34,509 bases of DNA from Bacteroidales bacterium UBA3808 (GCA_002369075.1 DFEG01000023.1:1-34509); one strand, 5' to 3'; positions 1-7,903 are shown, counted from the first letter of the stretch. Program-made: numbers and translations. Notes: a model not told the origin generated them from the letters alone.

Positions 1-282
1 CAGAAGAACCTGCTCAAGAAAGCGCTTGATTTCCGTATCGCCAACACCCGCGAGGTGAACAGCTACGAGGAGTTCAAGGAGGAGGTGAAGAAAGGCGGAT
101 TTATCCTCGCACACTGGGACGGCACGCCGGAGACCGAGCAGAAGATCAAGGACGAGACGAAAGCCACCATCCGCTGTATCCCGTCCATCGAGCTGCCGGG
201 TCACCGCACCGACGAACCGGGCGTTTGCATGGTTACCGGCAAGCCGTCGGCAGGCCGTGTGATCTTCGCGCTGAGTTATTGA
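1..282 (+). CDS. proS: Proline--tRNA ligase, C-terminal end (partial)
   Basis: The window opens inside this gene; 93 codons remain, in frame from base 1 to a TGA at 280-282. The enzyme charges tRNA-Pro with proline in the cytosol. The visible part is the C-terminal domain of the archaeal/eukaryotic-type (short) ProRS: a segment resembling GGFILAHWDGTPETE, then KDETKATIRCIP, then a cysteine-containing CMVTGKPS stretch, ending in a tyrosine. An aromatic C-terminal end of this kind is typical of that class. The catalytic class II domain lies outside the window. It is followed by a short GC-rich hairpin. Identity rests on recognised family motifs. Confidence 0.9.
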   Translation, partial: QKNLLKKALDFRIANTREVNSYEEFKEEVKKGGFILAHWDGTPETEQKIKDETKATIRCIPSIELPGHRTDEPGVCMVTGKPSAGRVIFALSY

Positions 283-292
283 CACTCCCCGA

Positions 293-309
293 CCCCCTCT
301 TGGAGGGGG
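293..309 (+). terminator. Short GC hairpin after proS
   Basis: CCCCCTC, loop TTG, GAGGGGG: a perfect 7-bp stem with a 3-nt loop, 11 bases after the proS stop. No T-run follows, so it is not a classical intrinsic terminator. It has the same geometry (7-bp arms, 3-nt loop) as the hairpins in the arrays at 6835 and 29359. Its role as terminator or RNA-stability element is inferred. Confidence 0.4.
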
Positions 310-333
310 AGAGGAGGCAAAGGGTGATTGGTA

Positions 334-918
334 ATGGTGAAAGGGCGGGTGCTCATAGTATTGTTGCTCTCTCTGGCACTCACGATGAGCGCGAGTGAGG
401 GGTACGTGGACTCGTGCATGGTCCGCGTGCAGGGCGGCGATACGCTCTACATGGCGTGGCTGCACGAGGTGTGGGTCTATCCGCCGATGCGGTTCAAGAA
501 CAAGAGGCAGGAGAAATTCTACTGGAAGACCGTGCGGGACGTCAAGAAATGTCTGCCTTACGCAAAGATGATCACCAAGGACATGGCGTACGCGGATGAA
601 CAGTTGGCACAACTGCCGGACCATAAGAGCCGCAAGAAATGGTGGCGGTCGTACGAGCGGCATCTCTTCAAGAAATACGAGAAGGATTTTCGCGGCATGT
701 ACGCCAGCCAGGGCATGATGCTCATGAAACTGATGGACCGCGAGACGGACCGGACGAGTTACGAACTGATCAAACAGTACCGGGGCAAAGCCTCCGCCAA
801 TTTCTGGCAGTTCGTAGCCAAACTCTTCCGCAACGACCTCAAGGAGGAGTACGACGCCACGGACAAAGACCGCATTACCGAGCGGGTGATCAACCTCGTG
901 GAGGCGGGGCAGTTGTAG
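334..918 (+). CDS. DUF4294 family protein, probably exported
   Basis: About 195 residues. It starts with a hydrophobic stretch (VKGRVLIVLLLSLALTMSAS) that reads as a signal peptide. A conserved-looking region GDTLYMAWLHEVWVYPP follows, then a Lys/Arg-rich helical part with KKWWRSYERHLFKKYEKDFRGMYASQG and an RETDRTSYELIKQYRG motif. These match my memory of the Bacteroidetes-specific DUF4294 family, whose function is unknown. I chose the ATG at 334 because a GAGGAGG Shine-Dalgarno-like run sits at 311-317; an in-frame TTG at 328 is less likely. The stop codon overlaps the first base of the following heptamer tract. Confidence 0.75.
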   Translation: MVKGRVLIVLLLSLALTMSASEGYVDSCMVRVQGGDTLYMAWLHEVWVYPPMRFKNKRQEKFYWKTVRDVKKCLPYAKMITKDMAYADEQLAQLPDHKSRKKWWRSYERHLFKKYEKDFRGMYASQGMMLMKLMDRETDRTSYELIKQYRGKASANFWQFVAKLFRNDLKEEYDATDKDRITERVINLVEAGQL

Positions 919-973
919 TTGACAATTGACAGTTGATAGTTGATAGTTAACAGTTGATAGTTGATAATTTGAT
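918..973 (+). repeat. Heptamer tandem tract, eight units
   Basis: Eight consecutive 7-bp units of the form GTTGATA/GTTGACA/ATTGACA/GTTAACA fill the spacer between the DUF4294 gene and the next gene, beginning on the last base of the stop codon. Bases 926-948 are an exact 23-bp inverted match to 5030-5052 inside the C69 peptidase gene. Several units carry AT-rich TTGACA-like words, so a promoter role is possible but not shown. Confidence 0.85.
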
Positions 974-978
974 ATATT

Positions 979-1533
979 ATGATTTACAAGTTTACTTTTT
1001 CGTGTGAGGAAGGCGATCCTGACTTCCGCCGCGTGTTTGAGGCAGACGCCGATGCTACGTTTCTGGATCTGCACAACGCTATTCTCAAGAGCGTCGGTTA
1101 TCCGGACGACCAGATGACCTCTTTCTTCCTGTGCAATGACGAATGGGAGAAGGGTCAGGAAGTGACGCTGGTGGAGATGGATTCGAACTTCGAGTACGAC
1201 AACATGGTGATGAACGAGACCCGTCTGAGCGACCTGATCGAGGAGAAAGGGCAGCGGCTCATCTATGTCTTCGACCCGATGTTCGAGCGCTATTTCTTCG
1301 GTTCGCTCAAGGAGATTCTGCCCGGTTCGATGAACGGCGTGGAGTGCGTCGAGAGCCGCGGCAAAGCACCCAAACAGCTCAAATCCGAGGACCCGCTGGC
1401 AAACCTCGGCACCAAGGGAAAGGGAGACGACGATTTCATGTTTGATGACGAGTTCAAGGACGAGTATGACCTCAACGACATCGACATGGAGGGCTTCCAG
1501 GACCTGAGTTTTGACGACGGGACGATGTTCTAA
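979..1533 (+). CDS. Plasmid pRiA4b ORF-3 / IS1096 TnpR-like family protein
   Basis: 184 residues, ATG start right after the heptamer tract. The N-terminus (IYKFTFSCEE, FRRVFEADADATFLDLHNAILKSVGY, SFFLCNDEWEKGQEVTL) is the compact beta-alpha domain of the pRiA4b ORF-3-like family, which is widespread on chromosomes and of unknown function. A middle LIYVFDPMFERYFFGSL segment follows. The C-terminal third is strongly acidic (DDDFMFDDEFKDEYDLNDID) and probably disordered. Despite the family name, nothing here suggests a mobile element; the gene sits in a housekeeping run just before miaA. Function unknown. Confidence 0.8.
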   Translation: MIYKFTFSCEEGDPDFRRVFEADADATFLDLHNAILKSVGYPDDQMTSFFLCNDEWEKGQEVTLVEMDSNFEYDNMVMNETRLSDLIEEKGQRLIYVFDPMFERYFFGSLKEILPGSMNGVECVESRGKAPKQLKSEDPLANLGTKGKGDDDFMFDDEFKDEYDLNDIDMEGFQDLSFDDGTMF

Positions 1534-1541
1534 ATGACCAA

Positions 1542-2501
1542 ATGGTTAATGGTCAAATGGTAAATCGCAAAACCTTGGTTTTGCTCCTGGGTCCGACGGG
1601 TGTCGGCAAGACGGAGTTGTCGCTCCGTCTGGCGGAACACTACGGCTGCCCGATTGTCAATTGTGACAGCCGCCAGGTGTTCAGGGGTATTCCTATCGGG
1701 ACAGCCGCACCTACGGCGGAGGAGCAAGCGCGGGTGAAGCACTATTTCGTGGCGACGCGCGGGCTGGAGGAGGACTACAACGCCGGCCAATACGAACGGG
1801 ACGCGATAGCCCTGCTGGACGGGCTGTTCAGGACATACGGGGTGGTTATCATGACCGGCGGCTCGATGCTCTACGCCGATGCCGTGTGCAAGGGTCTGGA
1901 CGACCTGCCATCCGTGCCGGCGGAGATCCGGAAGGAAGTGCAGGAAAGCTACCGGAAAGGCGGCTTGGAGTGGCTTCAAGCGGAGGTACAGAGGCTGGAC
2001 CCGGACTATTGGGAAGAGGTGGACAGGTCCAATCCGGCGAGACTCGCCCACTGCGTGGAGTTGAGCCTCGTGACCGGCAAGCCCTACTCGTCGCTCCGCA
2101 CCCACAGCGCCAAAGAACGTCCCTTCCGGATCGTCAAAGTGGCGCTCCTGCGGGAGCGGGAAGAACTATATAAACGCATCAATGCCCGCGTGGAACAGAT
2201 GATGGCTAACGGCCTGGAGCAAGAAGCGCGGAGTGTCTATCCCCTCCGCCACCTGCCCAGCCTGCAGACCGTGGGCTACAGAGAACTGTTCGGATTCTTC
2301 GACGGCGAGTACGACCGCGAGAGAGCCGTCGAACTGATACAACAGAACACACGCCGTTATGCCAAACGGCAGATGACTTGGTTTAACCGTGATAAAGAGA
2401 TACATTGGCTCAATGCCGACGATGATTATGAAAAGAATACTGCTATTATTGACGCTTTGCTGCGCGATGATGTCGTGCAGGAAAGTGACTATCGAGTTTG
2501 A
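1542..2501 (+). CDS. miaA: tRNA dimethylallyltransferase
   Basis: Transfers a dimethylallyl group to the N6 of A37 in tRNAs that read codons beginning with U. The P-loop GPTGVGKTEL, the NCDSRQVFRGIPIGTAAPT substrate segment, the GGSMLYADAV region and the late QTVGYRELFGFF and RRYAKRQMTWFNRD motifs are all visible. About 319 residues is normal for MiaA. The first residues are encoded by a heptamer-like AAATGG repeat, which supplies several ATGs; 1542 gives MVNGQMVNRK and 1557 is an equally good start. The 3' end overlaps the next gene by 74 bp in another frame. Confidence 0.95.
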   Translation: MVNGQMVNRKTLVLLLGPTGVGKTELSLRLAEHYGCPIVNCDSRQVFRGIPIGTAAPTAEEQARVKHYFVATRGLEEDYNAGQYERDAIALLDGLFRTYGVVIMTGGSMLYADAVCKGLDDLPSVPAEIRKEVQESYRKGGLEWLQAEVQRLDPDYWEEVDRSNPARLAHCVELSLVTGKPYSSLRTHSAKERPFRIVKVALLREREELYKRINARVEQMMANGLEQEARSVYPLRHLPSLQTVGYRELFGFFDGEYDRERAVELIQQNTRRYAKRQMTWFNRDKEIHWLNADDDYEKNTAIIDALLRDDVVQESDYRV

Positions 2502-3432
2502 CTATTCCCCAACGAGCCCGAAGGCGGGGCAGAAAGTGGCTTTCTTCAACCACTCCTCCACCGGTCAGAAATGGGAGTGGAAGTTCGGGGACGGACTCAC
2601 CTCTACCCTCAAGGCACCCGACCATATCTACAAGAAGCCGGGGACTTATGTCATCAACCTCAAGGTGGACAACAAGAACGGCTGGACCTATTCCAAGTCC
2701 ATTACGGTCTATGACACGGTTCCTACTTTTACCTGCAAGGACTCGGTCTTCTGCATCTACACGGACTATACCTTCACCGCCAATCTCTACAACCCCTACA
2801 ACTACCCCGTGACCTACCTCTGGAAGGTGAACGGAAAGGAGGCAGGGACGGAGTCCGCACTCAAGACTTATTTCACCGAGCCGGACAAAGAGGCGGAGGT
2901 GTCGCTGCGTGTCCTCATGAACGGCGACACCACCGATATTGTCAAAAAGATATACGTCATGGACGTACGGACGAACTCGGTGTTGCTGCGGACGGCGGAA
3001 GGCGACTACCGCCAGCGTATCTTCGGCGAGCGCACGGAGGCACCCAAACCGGATCCTTCCGCCACGCCGCTTCTAGACGCCGAGCAGGATACCATGCAGG
3101 TCTATAACGGTTATCCCTTCCGTCTGAGCGAACTGAGGGAGGTCTTCCCGGAGTTAGAGGGATTCCATATAGCCAGCCGCAAGATTTACTTCCGCGCAGG
3201 CGGTCTGTACGTGGCGCATATAGACGGAGCGGACGTCGTGGAGATAGACGACGAGCTCTGTTACGCCATGACGCTGGACACCAAGGACAACCGCATCTAC
3301 TGGGCGAATGCCGAAGGCGTATGGTACATGCCTTTCGTGGGATCGGACAACAACCAGTTTGTGACCATCCCTGTGCTGCTGAATTCAATGACAAATATAC
3401 AAAAGATAGCCGCTGACGCGGAGTTACATTAA
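2428..3432 (+). CDS. PKD-domain lipoprotein
   Basis: About 334 residues from an ATG inside the end of miaA. The frame is open from 2389, but 2428 gives a clean lipoprotein signal (KRILLLLTLCCAMMSC) with the lipobox cysteine followed by RK. A PKD domain follows, with the diagnostic WEWKFGDG and HIYKKPGTYVINLKV motifs. After a second Ig-like stretch comes a C-terminal part with short repeats (RKIYFRAGGLYVAHIDGADVV, NRIYWANAEGVWYMPF) that resemble beta-propeller blades. It is probably an outer-membrane or periplasmic-face surface lipoprotein that binds glycan or protein; the substrate cannot be told. Bases run directly into the glycogen synthase ATG. Confidence 0.8.
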   Translation: MKRILLLLTLCCAMMSCRKVTIEFDYSPTSPKAGQKVAFFNHSSTGQKWEWKFGDGLTSTLKAPDHIYKKPGTYVINLKVDNKNGWTYSKSITVYDTVPTFTCKDSVFCIYTDYTFTANLYNPYNYPVTYLWKVNGKEAGTESALKTYFTEPDKEAEVSLRVLMNGDTTDIVKKIYVMDVRTNSVLLRTAEGDYRQRIFGERTEAPKPDPSATPLLDAEQDTMQVYNGYPFRLSELREVFPELEGFHIASRKIYFRAGGLYVAHIDGADVVEIDDELCYAMTLDTKDNRIYWANAEGVWYMPFVGSDNNQFVTIPVLLNSMTNIQKIAADAELH

Positions 3433-4992
3433 ATGCAACCGGATTACATTTTTGAAACCTCATGGGAGGTGTGCAACCGGGTCGGCGGTATCTATGCCGT
3501 ACTCAGCACACGCGCCGCTTCGATGCAAGCCGAGCACCCCGACAAAGTATTCTTTTTCGGTCCCGATTTCGGAGACCATAGTAACATCTTTTTCAAGGAA
3601 GACAAGCGCCTGCTCTCCAAGTGGAGTGCGCCGGCGGAGATCCCTGTCCGCGTAGGCCGGTGGAAAGTGCCGGGAGAGCCGATTGCCATTCTCCTCAAGT
3701 TCGACGCCCTCTGGTCCCGCAAGGACGAGCTCTACGGCTGGGCGTGGAACAAGTACCAGGTCCAGAGCCATGCGGCGTACGGCGATTACGACGAGTCCTG
3801 TCTCTTCGGCTATGCCGCCGGAATGGTCATGGAGAGCCTGTATCAGTATTTGGTCGAAAGTCGAAAGTCGAAAGTCGAAAGACAGAAGAAGCCGGATTTC
3901 TGTATGCACGCCAACGAGTGGCAGACCGCTTTCTCCATCTTCTATCTGCAGGACCGCTGCCCCGAGATAGCCACCCTCTTCACCACACACGCTACAAGTA
4001 TAGGACGCTCCATCGCAGGGAACGGAAAGCCCCTCTACGACTATTTCGAGGGCTATAACGGAGACCAGATGGCGCAGGAGCTGAACATGGTCTCCAAGCA
4101 CTCGGTGGAGAAACAGGCGGCGCACCATGCCGACTGCTTCACGACCGTCAGCTCTATCACCGCCCGCGAGTGCAAACAGCTGCTGGACAAGGAGGTGGAC
4201 ATAGAGACCCCGAACGGTTTTGAGCCCACTTATGTGCCGCAGGGCAAGGACTTCGACAGGAAACGGGCGGAAGCGCGCGAGGCGCTGCGCAAGGTAGCCG
4301 GAGAGCAGTTAGGGGGCGTAGTGCCCGAGAACGCGCTCTTCGTATGTATCTCCGGACGCCAGGAGTGGAAGAACAAAGGCATCGACGTCTTTGCACGCGC
4401 GATGGACAAACTGGCGCAGAAGATCTACCACGCGCCCCTGCCTAACCAGCAGCCGATGGACAAACCCGAGGTGGTAGCCTTCGTGATGATACCTTATTTA
4501 GACCGCGCGCCCGTGCGCGACGGCAATGTGAGTGTGGTCTTTGTGCCTTATTACCTCGACGGCAACGACCCGCTTTTCGGCAAGACCTATTACGACCTGC
4601 TCATCGGTATGGACGTCACGGTTTTCCCGTCGTACTACGAGCCATGGGGCTACACGCCGCTGGAGTCCTGTGCCTTCCACGTACCGACGATCACGACCTC
4701 CCTCGCCGGTTTCGGCGAGTGGGCGTCACGCCAGAAAGAGCGCTACGGCGTCATTGTCATCGACCGCAATGACTCCAACTTCGACGAGGTAGCGGAGCAC
4801 GTAGCGGATGACGTACTGCGTTTCGCGCGCCTCACGCCCGAGGAGACTGCCCGTGCCCGCAAAGAGGCGGCGGCGATAGCCAGGAAAGCAGACTGGAGGC
4901 ATTTCTTCAAGTATTACCGCAAGGCGTACGAGATCGCCCTCAAGAAACGCACCAACCGGATTAACGAACTCATCAACCCACGATTATTATGA
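3433..4992 (+). CDS. Glycogen synthase, GT3 (eukaryote-like) family
   Basis: 519 residues. Motifs match the yeast/animal GYS family rather than bacterial GT5 GlgA: FETSWEVCNRVGGIYAVLST at the N-terminus, HANEWQTAF, TTHATSIGRSIAG, the HSVEKQAAHHADCFTTVSSIT segment, and the FPSYYEPWGYTPLESC donor-site motif near the C-terminus. It would extend alpha-1,4-glucan from a sugar nucleotide in the cytosol; the choice of UDP- or ADP-glucose cannot be read. Oddity: four GTCGAAA heptamers at 3853-3880 sit in frame and encode a charged VESRKSKVERQKK insertion before the HANEW motif. The stop overlaps the next start by ATGA. Confidence 0.9.
   Translation: MQPDYIFETSWEVCNRVGGIYAVLSTRAASMQAEHPDKVFFFGPDFGDHSNIFFKEDKRLLSKWSAPAEIPVRVGRWKVPGEPIAILLKFDALWSRKDELYGWAWNKYQVQSHAAYGDYDESCLFGYAAGMVMESLYQYLVESRKSKVERQKKPDFCMHANEWQTAFSIFYLQDRCPEIATLFTTHATSIGRSIAGNGKPLYDYFEGYNGDQMAQELNMVSKHSVEKQAAHHADCFTTVSSITARECKQLLDKEVDIETPNGFEPTYVPQGKDFDRKRAEAREALRKVAGEQLGGVVPENALFVCISGRQEWKNKGIDVFARAMDKLAQKIYHAPLPNQQPMDKPEVVAFVMIPYLDRAPVRDGNVSVVFVPYYLDGNDPLFGKTYYDLLIGMDVTVFPSYYEPWGYTPLESCAFHVPTITTSLAGFGEWASRQKERYGVIVIDRNDSNFDEVAEHVADDVLRFARLTPEETARARKEAAAIARKADWRHFFKYYRKAYEIALKKRTNRINELINPRLL
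3853..3880 (+). repeat. GTCGAAA x4 inside the glycogen synthase gene
   Basis: Four perfect tandem copies of the 7-mer GTCGAAA within coding sequence. Because 7 is not a multiple of 3 the copies are read in different frames and give VESRKSKVE. The same 7-mer builds the mreB-mreC spacer at 30953-30994. This suggests insertion or expansion of a genome-wide intergenic repeat in a tolerant surface loop. Confidence 0.9.
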
Positions 4993-6728
4993 AAAAGCCG
5001 ATTATGATAGCAGCCCTGCTGCTCCTCTCAACTATCAACTATCAACTGTCAACTATCCAAGCCTGCACCAATTTTCTGGTAGGCAAGGACGCCTCGGCGG
5101 ACGGCAGTACGATGATCTCCTACGCCGCCGACTCGTACGGCATGTACGGTTTCCTGCATTTTGCGCCGGCACAGGACTGGCCCGAAGGGTCCGTGCGTGA
5201 GGTCAAAGACTGGGACACCGGACGCCCGCTGGGCTCCATCCCGCAGGTACCCCACACTTATACGGTAGTCGGTAACATGAACGAGCACCAGGTCACCATC
5301 GGCGAGACCACATGGGGCGGCAGAGAGGCGCTCTGGGACACCGTCGGTATCGACTACGGGTCGCTCATCTATATCGCCCTGGAGCGCAGCAAGACCGCCC
5401 GCGAGGCAATCGAGTGGTTCATCACCCTCATCAACGAGTACGGCTATGCGTCGGAAGGCGAGTCCTTCTCTTTCGGCGACCCCAACGAGGTGTGGGTCAT
5501 GGATCTTATCGGCAAGGGACCCGGACAGAAAGGCGCCAACTGGGTGGCAGTCCGCGTGCCGGACAACGCCATCTGCGCCCACGCCAACCAGGCACGTATC
5601 ACCACCCTCCCGCTTGACACCAGATCCAAACTGACCAAAGAGCAGAAGCGGCTGGAGAAGAAACTGAACTGTAAAATCGTCACCCCTTCCGGGAAGGGAA
5701 TGGGGGATGTCTGGATGTGGAGCAGGGATGTCATCTCCTTTGCACGCGAGAAAGGGTATTTCACCGGCGCAGAGGACAAGGACTTCTCCTTCCAAGCCGC
5801 CTATAACCCCTTCGACTTCAGCGGTCTGTACGTCTGCGAGGCACGCGTGTGGTCTTTCTTCCGCCATTTCAGCAACGATATGGACAAATACTTCGACTAC
5901 GCCACCGGTAAGACTTTCCGTGAGACCCAAGGGAAGAACGAGGGCGAGCATATGCCATTGTGGATTGTCCCGAACCGCAAAGTGTCCGCTCAAGATATGA
6001 AGGAATGTATGCGGGACGAATACCGCGGTACACCTCTTGATATCACCCAAGGCACGGATGCCGGTCCCTGGAACAGCAAGCTGCGGTACGGCGGACTGGG
6101 CTTCAAGTTTGCGCCGGAAGGCACCGACACCCTCCAATACTGGTACGAGCGTCCGACGGCTACCCAGCAGACCGCATGGTCCTTCGTAGCGCAGATGAGG
6201 CCGTACAACAAGAACGGTATCTTCTGGTTCGGCGTCGATGACGCGGCGTGCAGTTGCTATACGCCGATGTACAGCTGTATCAACCATGTGCCGGAGTGCT
6301 TCGCGCAGGAGAACGGCGACAGCTATACTTTCTCGCCCACCTCTGCGTGGTGGACGTTCAACCTCGTCGCTAACTGGGCGTACACCAAGTACAGCCGCAT
6401 GTACCCGCATATCCAAGAGGCGCAGCAGAGATGGGATGACAAGTTCAACACCCAGATAGCCGGAGTTGATGCACAGGCTGCGGAACTGAATGAAGAGGAC
6501 GCAAAGCAGTTCCTGACTAACTATTCGTGCTCGCAGGCGGAGAACCTGGTAGCCGATTGGCAGAAGCTTTATATCTACCTTGTCACGAAGTTCATCGACG
6601 GCCAGGAACGCAAGGAAGAGAACGGTCAGTTCACCCGCAACAAGTATGGTAACAGCTGCGGCCCGAACAGGCTCCCGCTCCCCGACAACTTCCTCCGCAT
6701 GGTTGCCCCCGAGGTAACCCACGAGTAA
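4989..6728 (+). CDS. C69 family dipeptidase, exported
   Basis: 579 residues. A signal peptide leads to ACTNFLVGKDASADGSTM, with Cys26 as the expected N-terminal nucleophile after processing (Ntn-hydrolase family C69/U34). Downstream hallmarks are TYTVVGNMNEHQVTIGETTWGGRE, the GSLIYIALERSKTAREAI helix and GDPNEVWVMDLIGKG. It should cleave dipeptides in the periplasm or at the surface. The signal peptide core contains four TCAACTA-type heptamers (5028-5055), giving STINYQLSTI in place of a plain hydrophobic stretch. A short inverted repeat lies at 5684-5698 within codons for TPSGKG. It overlaps the glycogen synthase stop by 4 bp, so the two are probably co-transcribed. Confidence 0.9.
   Translation: MKKPIMIAALLLLSTINYQLSTIQACTNFLVGKDASADGSTMISYAADSYGMYGFLHFAPAQDWPEGSVREVKDWDTGRPLGSIPQVPHTYTVVGNMNEHQVTIGETTWGGREALWDTVGIDYGSLIYIALERSKTAREAIEWFITLINEYGYASEGESFSFGDPNEVWVMDLIGKGPGQKGANWVAVRVPDNAICAHANQARITTLPLDTRSKLTKEQKRLEKKLNCKIVTPSGKGMGDVWMWSRDVISFAREKGYFTGAEDKDFSFQAAYNPFDFSGLYVCEARVWSFFRHFSNDMDKYFDYATGKTFRETQGKNEGEHMPLWIVPNRKVSAQDMKECMRDEYRGTPLDITQGTDAGPWNSKLRYGGLGFKFAPEGTDTLQYWYERPTATQQTAWSFVAQMRPYNKNGIFWFGVDDAACSCYTPMYSCINHVPECFAQENGDSYTFSPTSAWWTFNLVANWAYTKYSRMYPHIQEAQQRWDDKFNTQIAGVDAQAAELNEEDAKQFLTNYSCSQAENLVADWQKLYIYLVTKFIDGQERKEENGQFTRNKYGNSCGPNRLPLPDNFLRMVAPEVTHE
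5028..5055 (+). repeat. Heptamer tract inside a signal peptide
   Basis: Four units TCAACTA, TCAACTA, TCAACTG, TCAACTA, the reverse complement of the unit at 918-973 (23-bp exact inverted match, 926-948 against 5030-5052). It encodes the end of the hydrophobic region of the C69 dipeptidase signal peptide. Confidence 0.9.
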
Positions 6729-6752
6729 CTCAGCAGTTTTACCGGGTATTTG

Positions 6753-6818
6753 GCTACCCCTGCGCTACCCGTACGCTACCCTTAGGCTACCCTTACCCTA
6801 CCCGTACGCTACCCTTGC
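6753..6818 (+). repeat. 11-bp tandem repeat, six units
   Basis: Six consecutive 11-bp units, consensus GCTACCCNTNC (GCTACCCCTGC, GCTACCCGTAC, GCTACCCTTAG, GCTACCCTTAC, CCTACCCGTAC, GCTACCCTTGC), starting 24 bases after the C69 dipeptidase stop. No gene overlaps. With the hairpin array that follows it fills most of the 366-bp gap between 6729 and 7094. Confidence 0.85.
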
Positions 6819-6834
6819 GCGGCTCGTCTGTTGT

Positions 6835-6985
6835 GCGGCTATGGCATAGCCGCCTCTTTCTTGGTAGTTGTGCCCGATTCAATCGGGCTCTATATCCTTG
6901 GCAGTTGCGCCGTCTGCCAGACGGCTTCTCTCTCCCTTCCTCTCCTGCCGCCGCCCCTTTCTTCTTTTGCGGGATACAATCCCGC
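6835..6985 (+). repeat. Array of four unlike hairpins with similar linkers
   Basis: Four perfect hairpins, each with a 3-nt loop: 6835-6853 (8-bp GCGGCTAT stem, loop GGC), 6872-6888 (GCCCGAT, loop TCA), 6909-6925 (GCCGTCT, loop GCC), 6969-6985 (GCGGGAT, loop ACA). Stems differ in sequence but each is self-complementary. Linkers 1 and 2 are alike, sharing a C-T-T-G-G-N-A-G-T-T-G core before the next stem. Starts lie 37, 37 and 60 nt apart. The last hairpin is preceded by CCGCCCCTTTCTTCTTTTG, an exact 19-bp copy of 10961-10979. No open frame covers the array convincingly. Confidence 0.8.
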
Positions 6986-7033
6986 CCTGGAAAGCTACCG
7001 ATCTTTGACATAATACTTTTTTATGCAGAAATG

Positions 7034-7065
7034 CTTGCGTATGTGCAATTTTTGTTGTACCTTTG
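7034..7065 (+). promoter_or_regulatory. Bacteroidetes-type promoter for the 7095 lipoprotein
   Basis: CTTG at 7034-7037, 20 nt, then TACCTTTG (TAnnTTTG consensus) at 7058-7065. Transcription would start near 7072, about 23 nt before the ATG with its AAGGAG site at 7082-7087. Confidence 0.75.
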
Positions 7066-7094
7066 CAGCGTGAATTTGAAAAAGGAGTATAATT

Positions 7095-7706
7095 ATGGAA
7101 TGCCTATTAGATACTAATATGAGATCCTTATTTATTGTCATAATAGCATTCTTGGTTTGTTCTTGTTGTAGTATAAATAACTATGACTATCAGCACATAA
7201 AAGTAAAAGAGATTCCTAAAGAAGCTGTAAATATCGCTATTACAGATTATAGCAAGATATTGCGAAAGCGAAAAGATTTAAGCAATATTACAGCTGTGGA
7301 GTTATATATATCTGATACATCAACTGATTGGTTCTATATCGCTACAAAACCATGGTTGCCAACTGTAGATGATAAAGGTGAATACCATCTTACTGATGAT
7401 AAATTTCCTTTAGAGGTGTTAAATAAGTACATAGGACAAATTCCTCCTTCATGGATTCCTACAGATTATGCGGAAAAGGATAATGTTTTATACGTATGGC
7501 ACGACCCAAAGGTAGTATTGACTGAAAACGTAAAAAGTATCCTCAATAAATATGACCTGATTTACTATCCGGGAGACCTAATGACTATAACAACAGATGG
7601 TGGCGATATATCCTATATATTTTGTAAATATAATTACAAGAAGAAGTATTACCAAAAGATTAAAGCACCATTTAATACTCCGTTACCTTCTTGTGGTTGT
7701 CACTAA
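7095..7706 (+). CDS. AT-rich hypothetical lipoprotein
   Basis: About 203 residues from the ATG at 7095, which has an AAGGAG ribosome-binding site 7-8 bases upstream; an internal ATG at 7119 gives a more standard signal (RSLFIVIIAFLVCSCCS). The cysteine-rich end of the hydrophobic stretch looks like a lipobox, so the protein is probably membrane-anchored by lipid. The rest is a mixed, tyrosine-rich soluble domain with no family I recognise; it ends PSCGCH. Base composition is visibly more AT-rich than the 1-6.7 kb block, and the gene stands alone with its own promoter, which suggests an accessory, possibly transferred gene. Confidence 0.7.
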   Translation: MECLLDTNMRSLFIVIIAFLVCSCCSINNYDYQHIKVKEIPKEAVNIAITDYSKILRKRKDLSNITAVELYISDTSTDWFYIATKPWLPTVDDKGEYHLTDDKFPLEVLNKYIGQIPPSWIPTDYAEKDNVLYVWHDPKVVLTENVKSILNKYDLIYYPGDLMTITTDGGDISYIFCKYNYKKKYYQKIKAPFNTPLPSCGCH

Positions 7707-7848
7707 TAAAGATTATTAATATGCACCTATCGCTATACATATTTAATCCTCCTCTTGTTCATGGCATCCGTAGGCGTGTGTGCCAAGCCGCAGTACGTGT
7801 TCCAATCGGAAAACCCGATAGCGAATTTTGCAAAAAATGGCCTCCTCC

Positions 7849-7880
7849 CTTGCGTAATCCAGAAAAAAGCAGTAATTTTG
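7849..7880 (+). promoter_or_regulatory. Promoter for the YhcG-type nuclease gene
   Basis: CTTG at 7849-7852, 20 nt, TAATTTTG at 7873-7880; the ATG follows at 7904. The rest of the 7707-7848 gap shows no gene. Confidence 0.75.
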
Positions 7881-7903
7881 TAGCGGAAAAAATTTAGATT
7901 ATC

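Noticed and set aside
979..1533. Mobile element passenger gene
   Set aside because: The family name mentions a plasmid and IS1096, but no terminal repeats or transposase are present.
5049..6722. 557-codon open frame on the minus strand
   Set aside because: It lies entirely opposite the C69 dipeptidase, whose motifs are clear; long antisense frames are common in this GC-rich, codon-biased block and it has no recognisable domain.
6835..6985. CRISPR array
   Set aside because: The variable parts are self-complementary stems and the linkers are only partly conserved; repeats are not exact and there are no cas genes.
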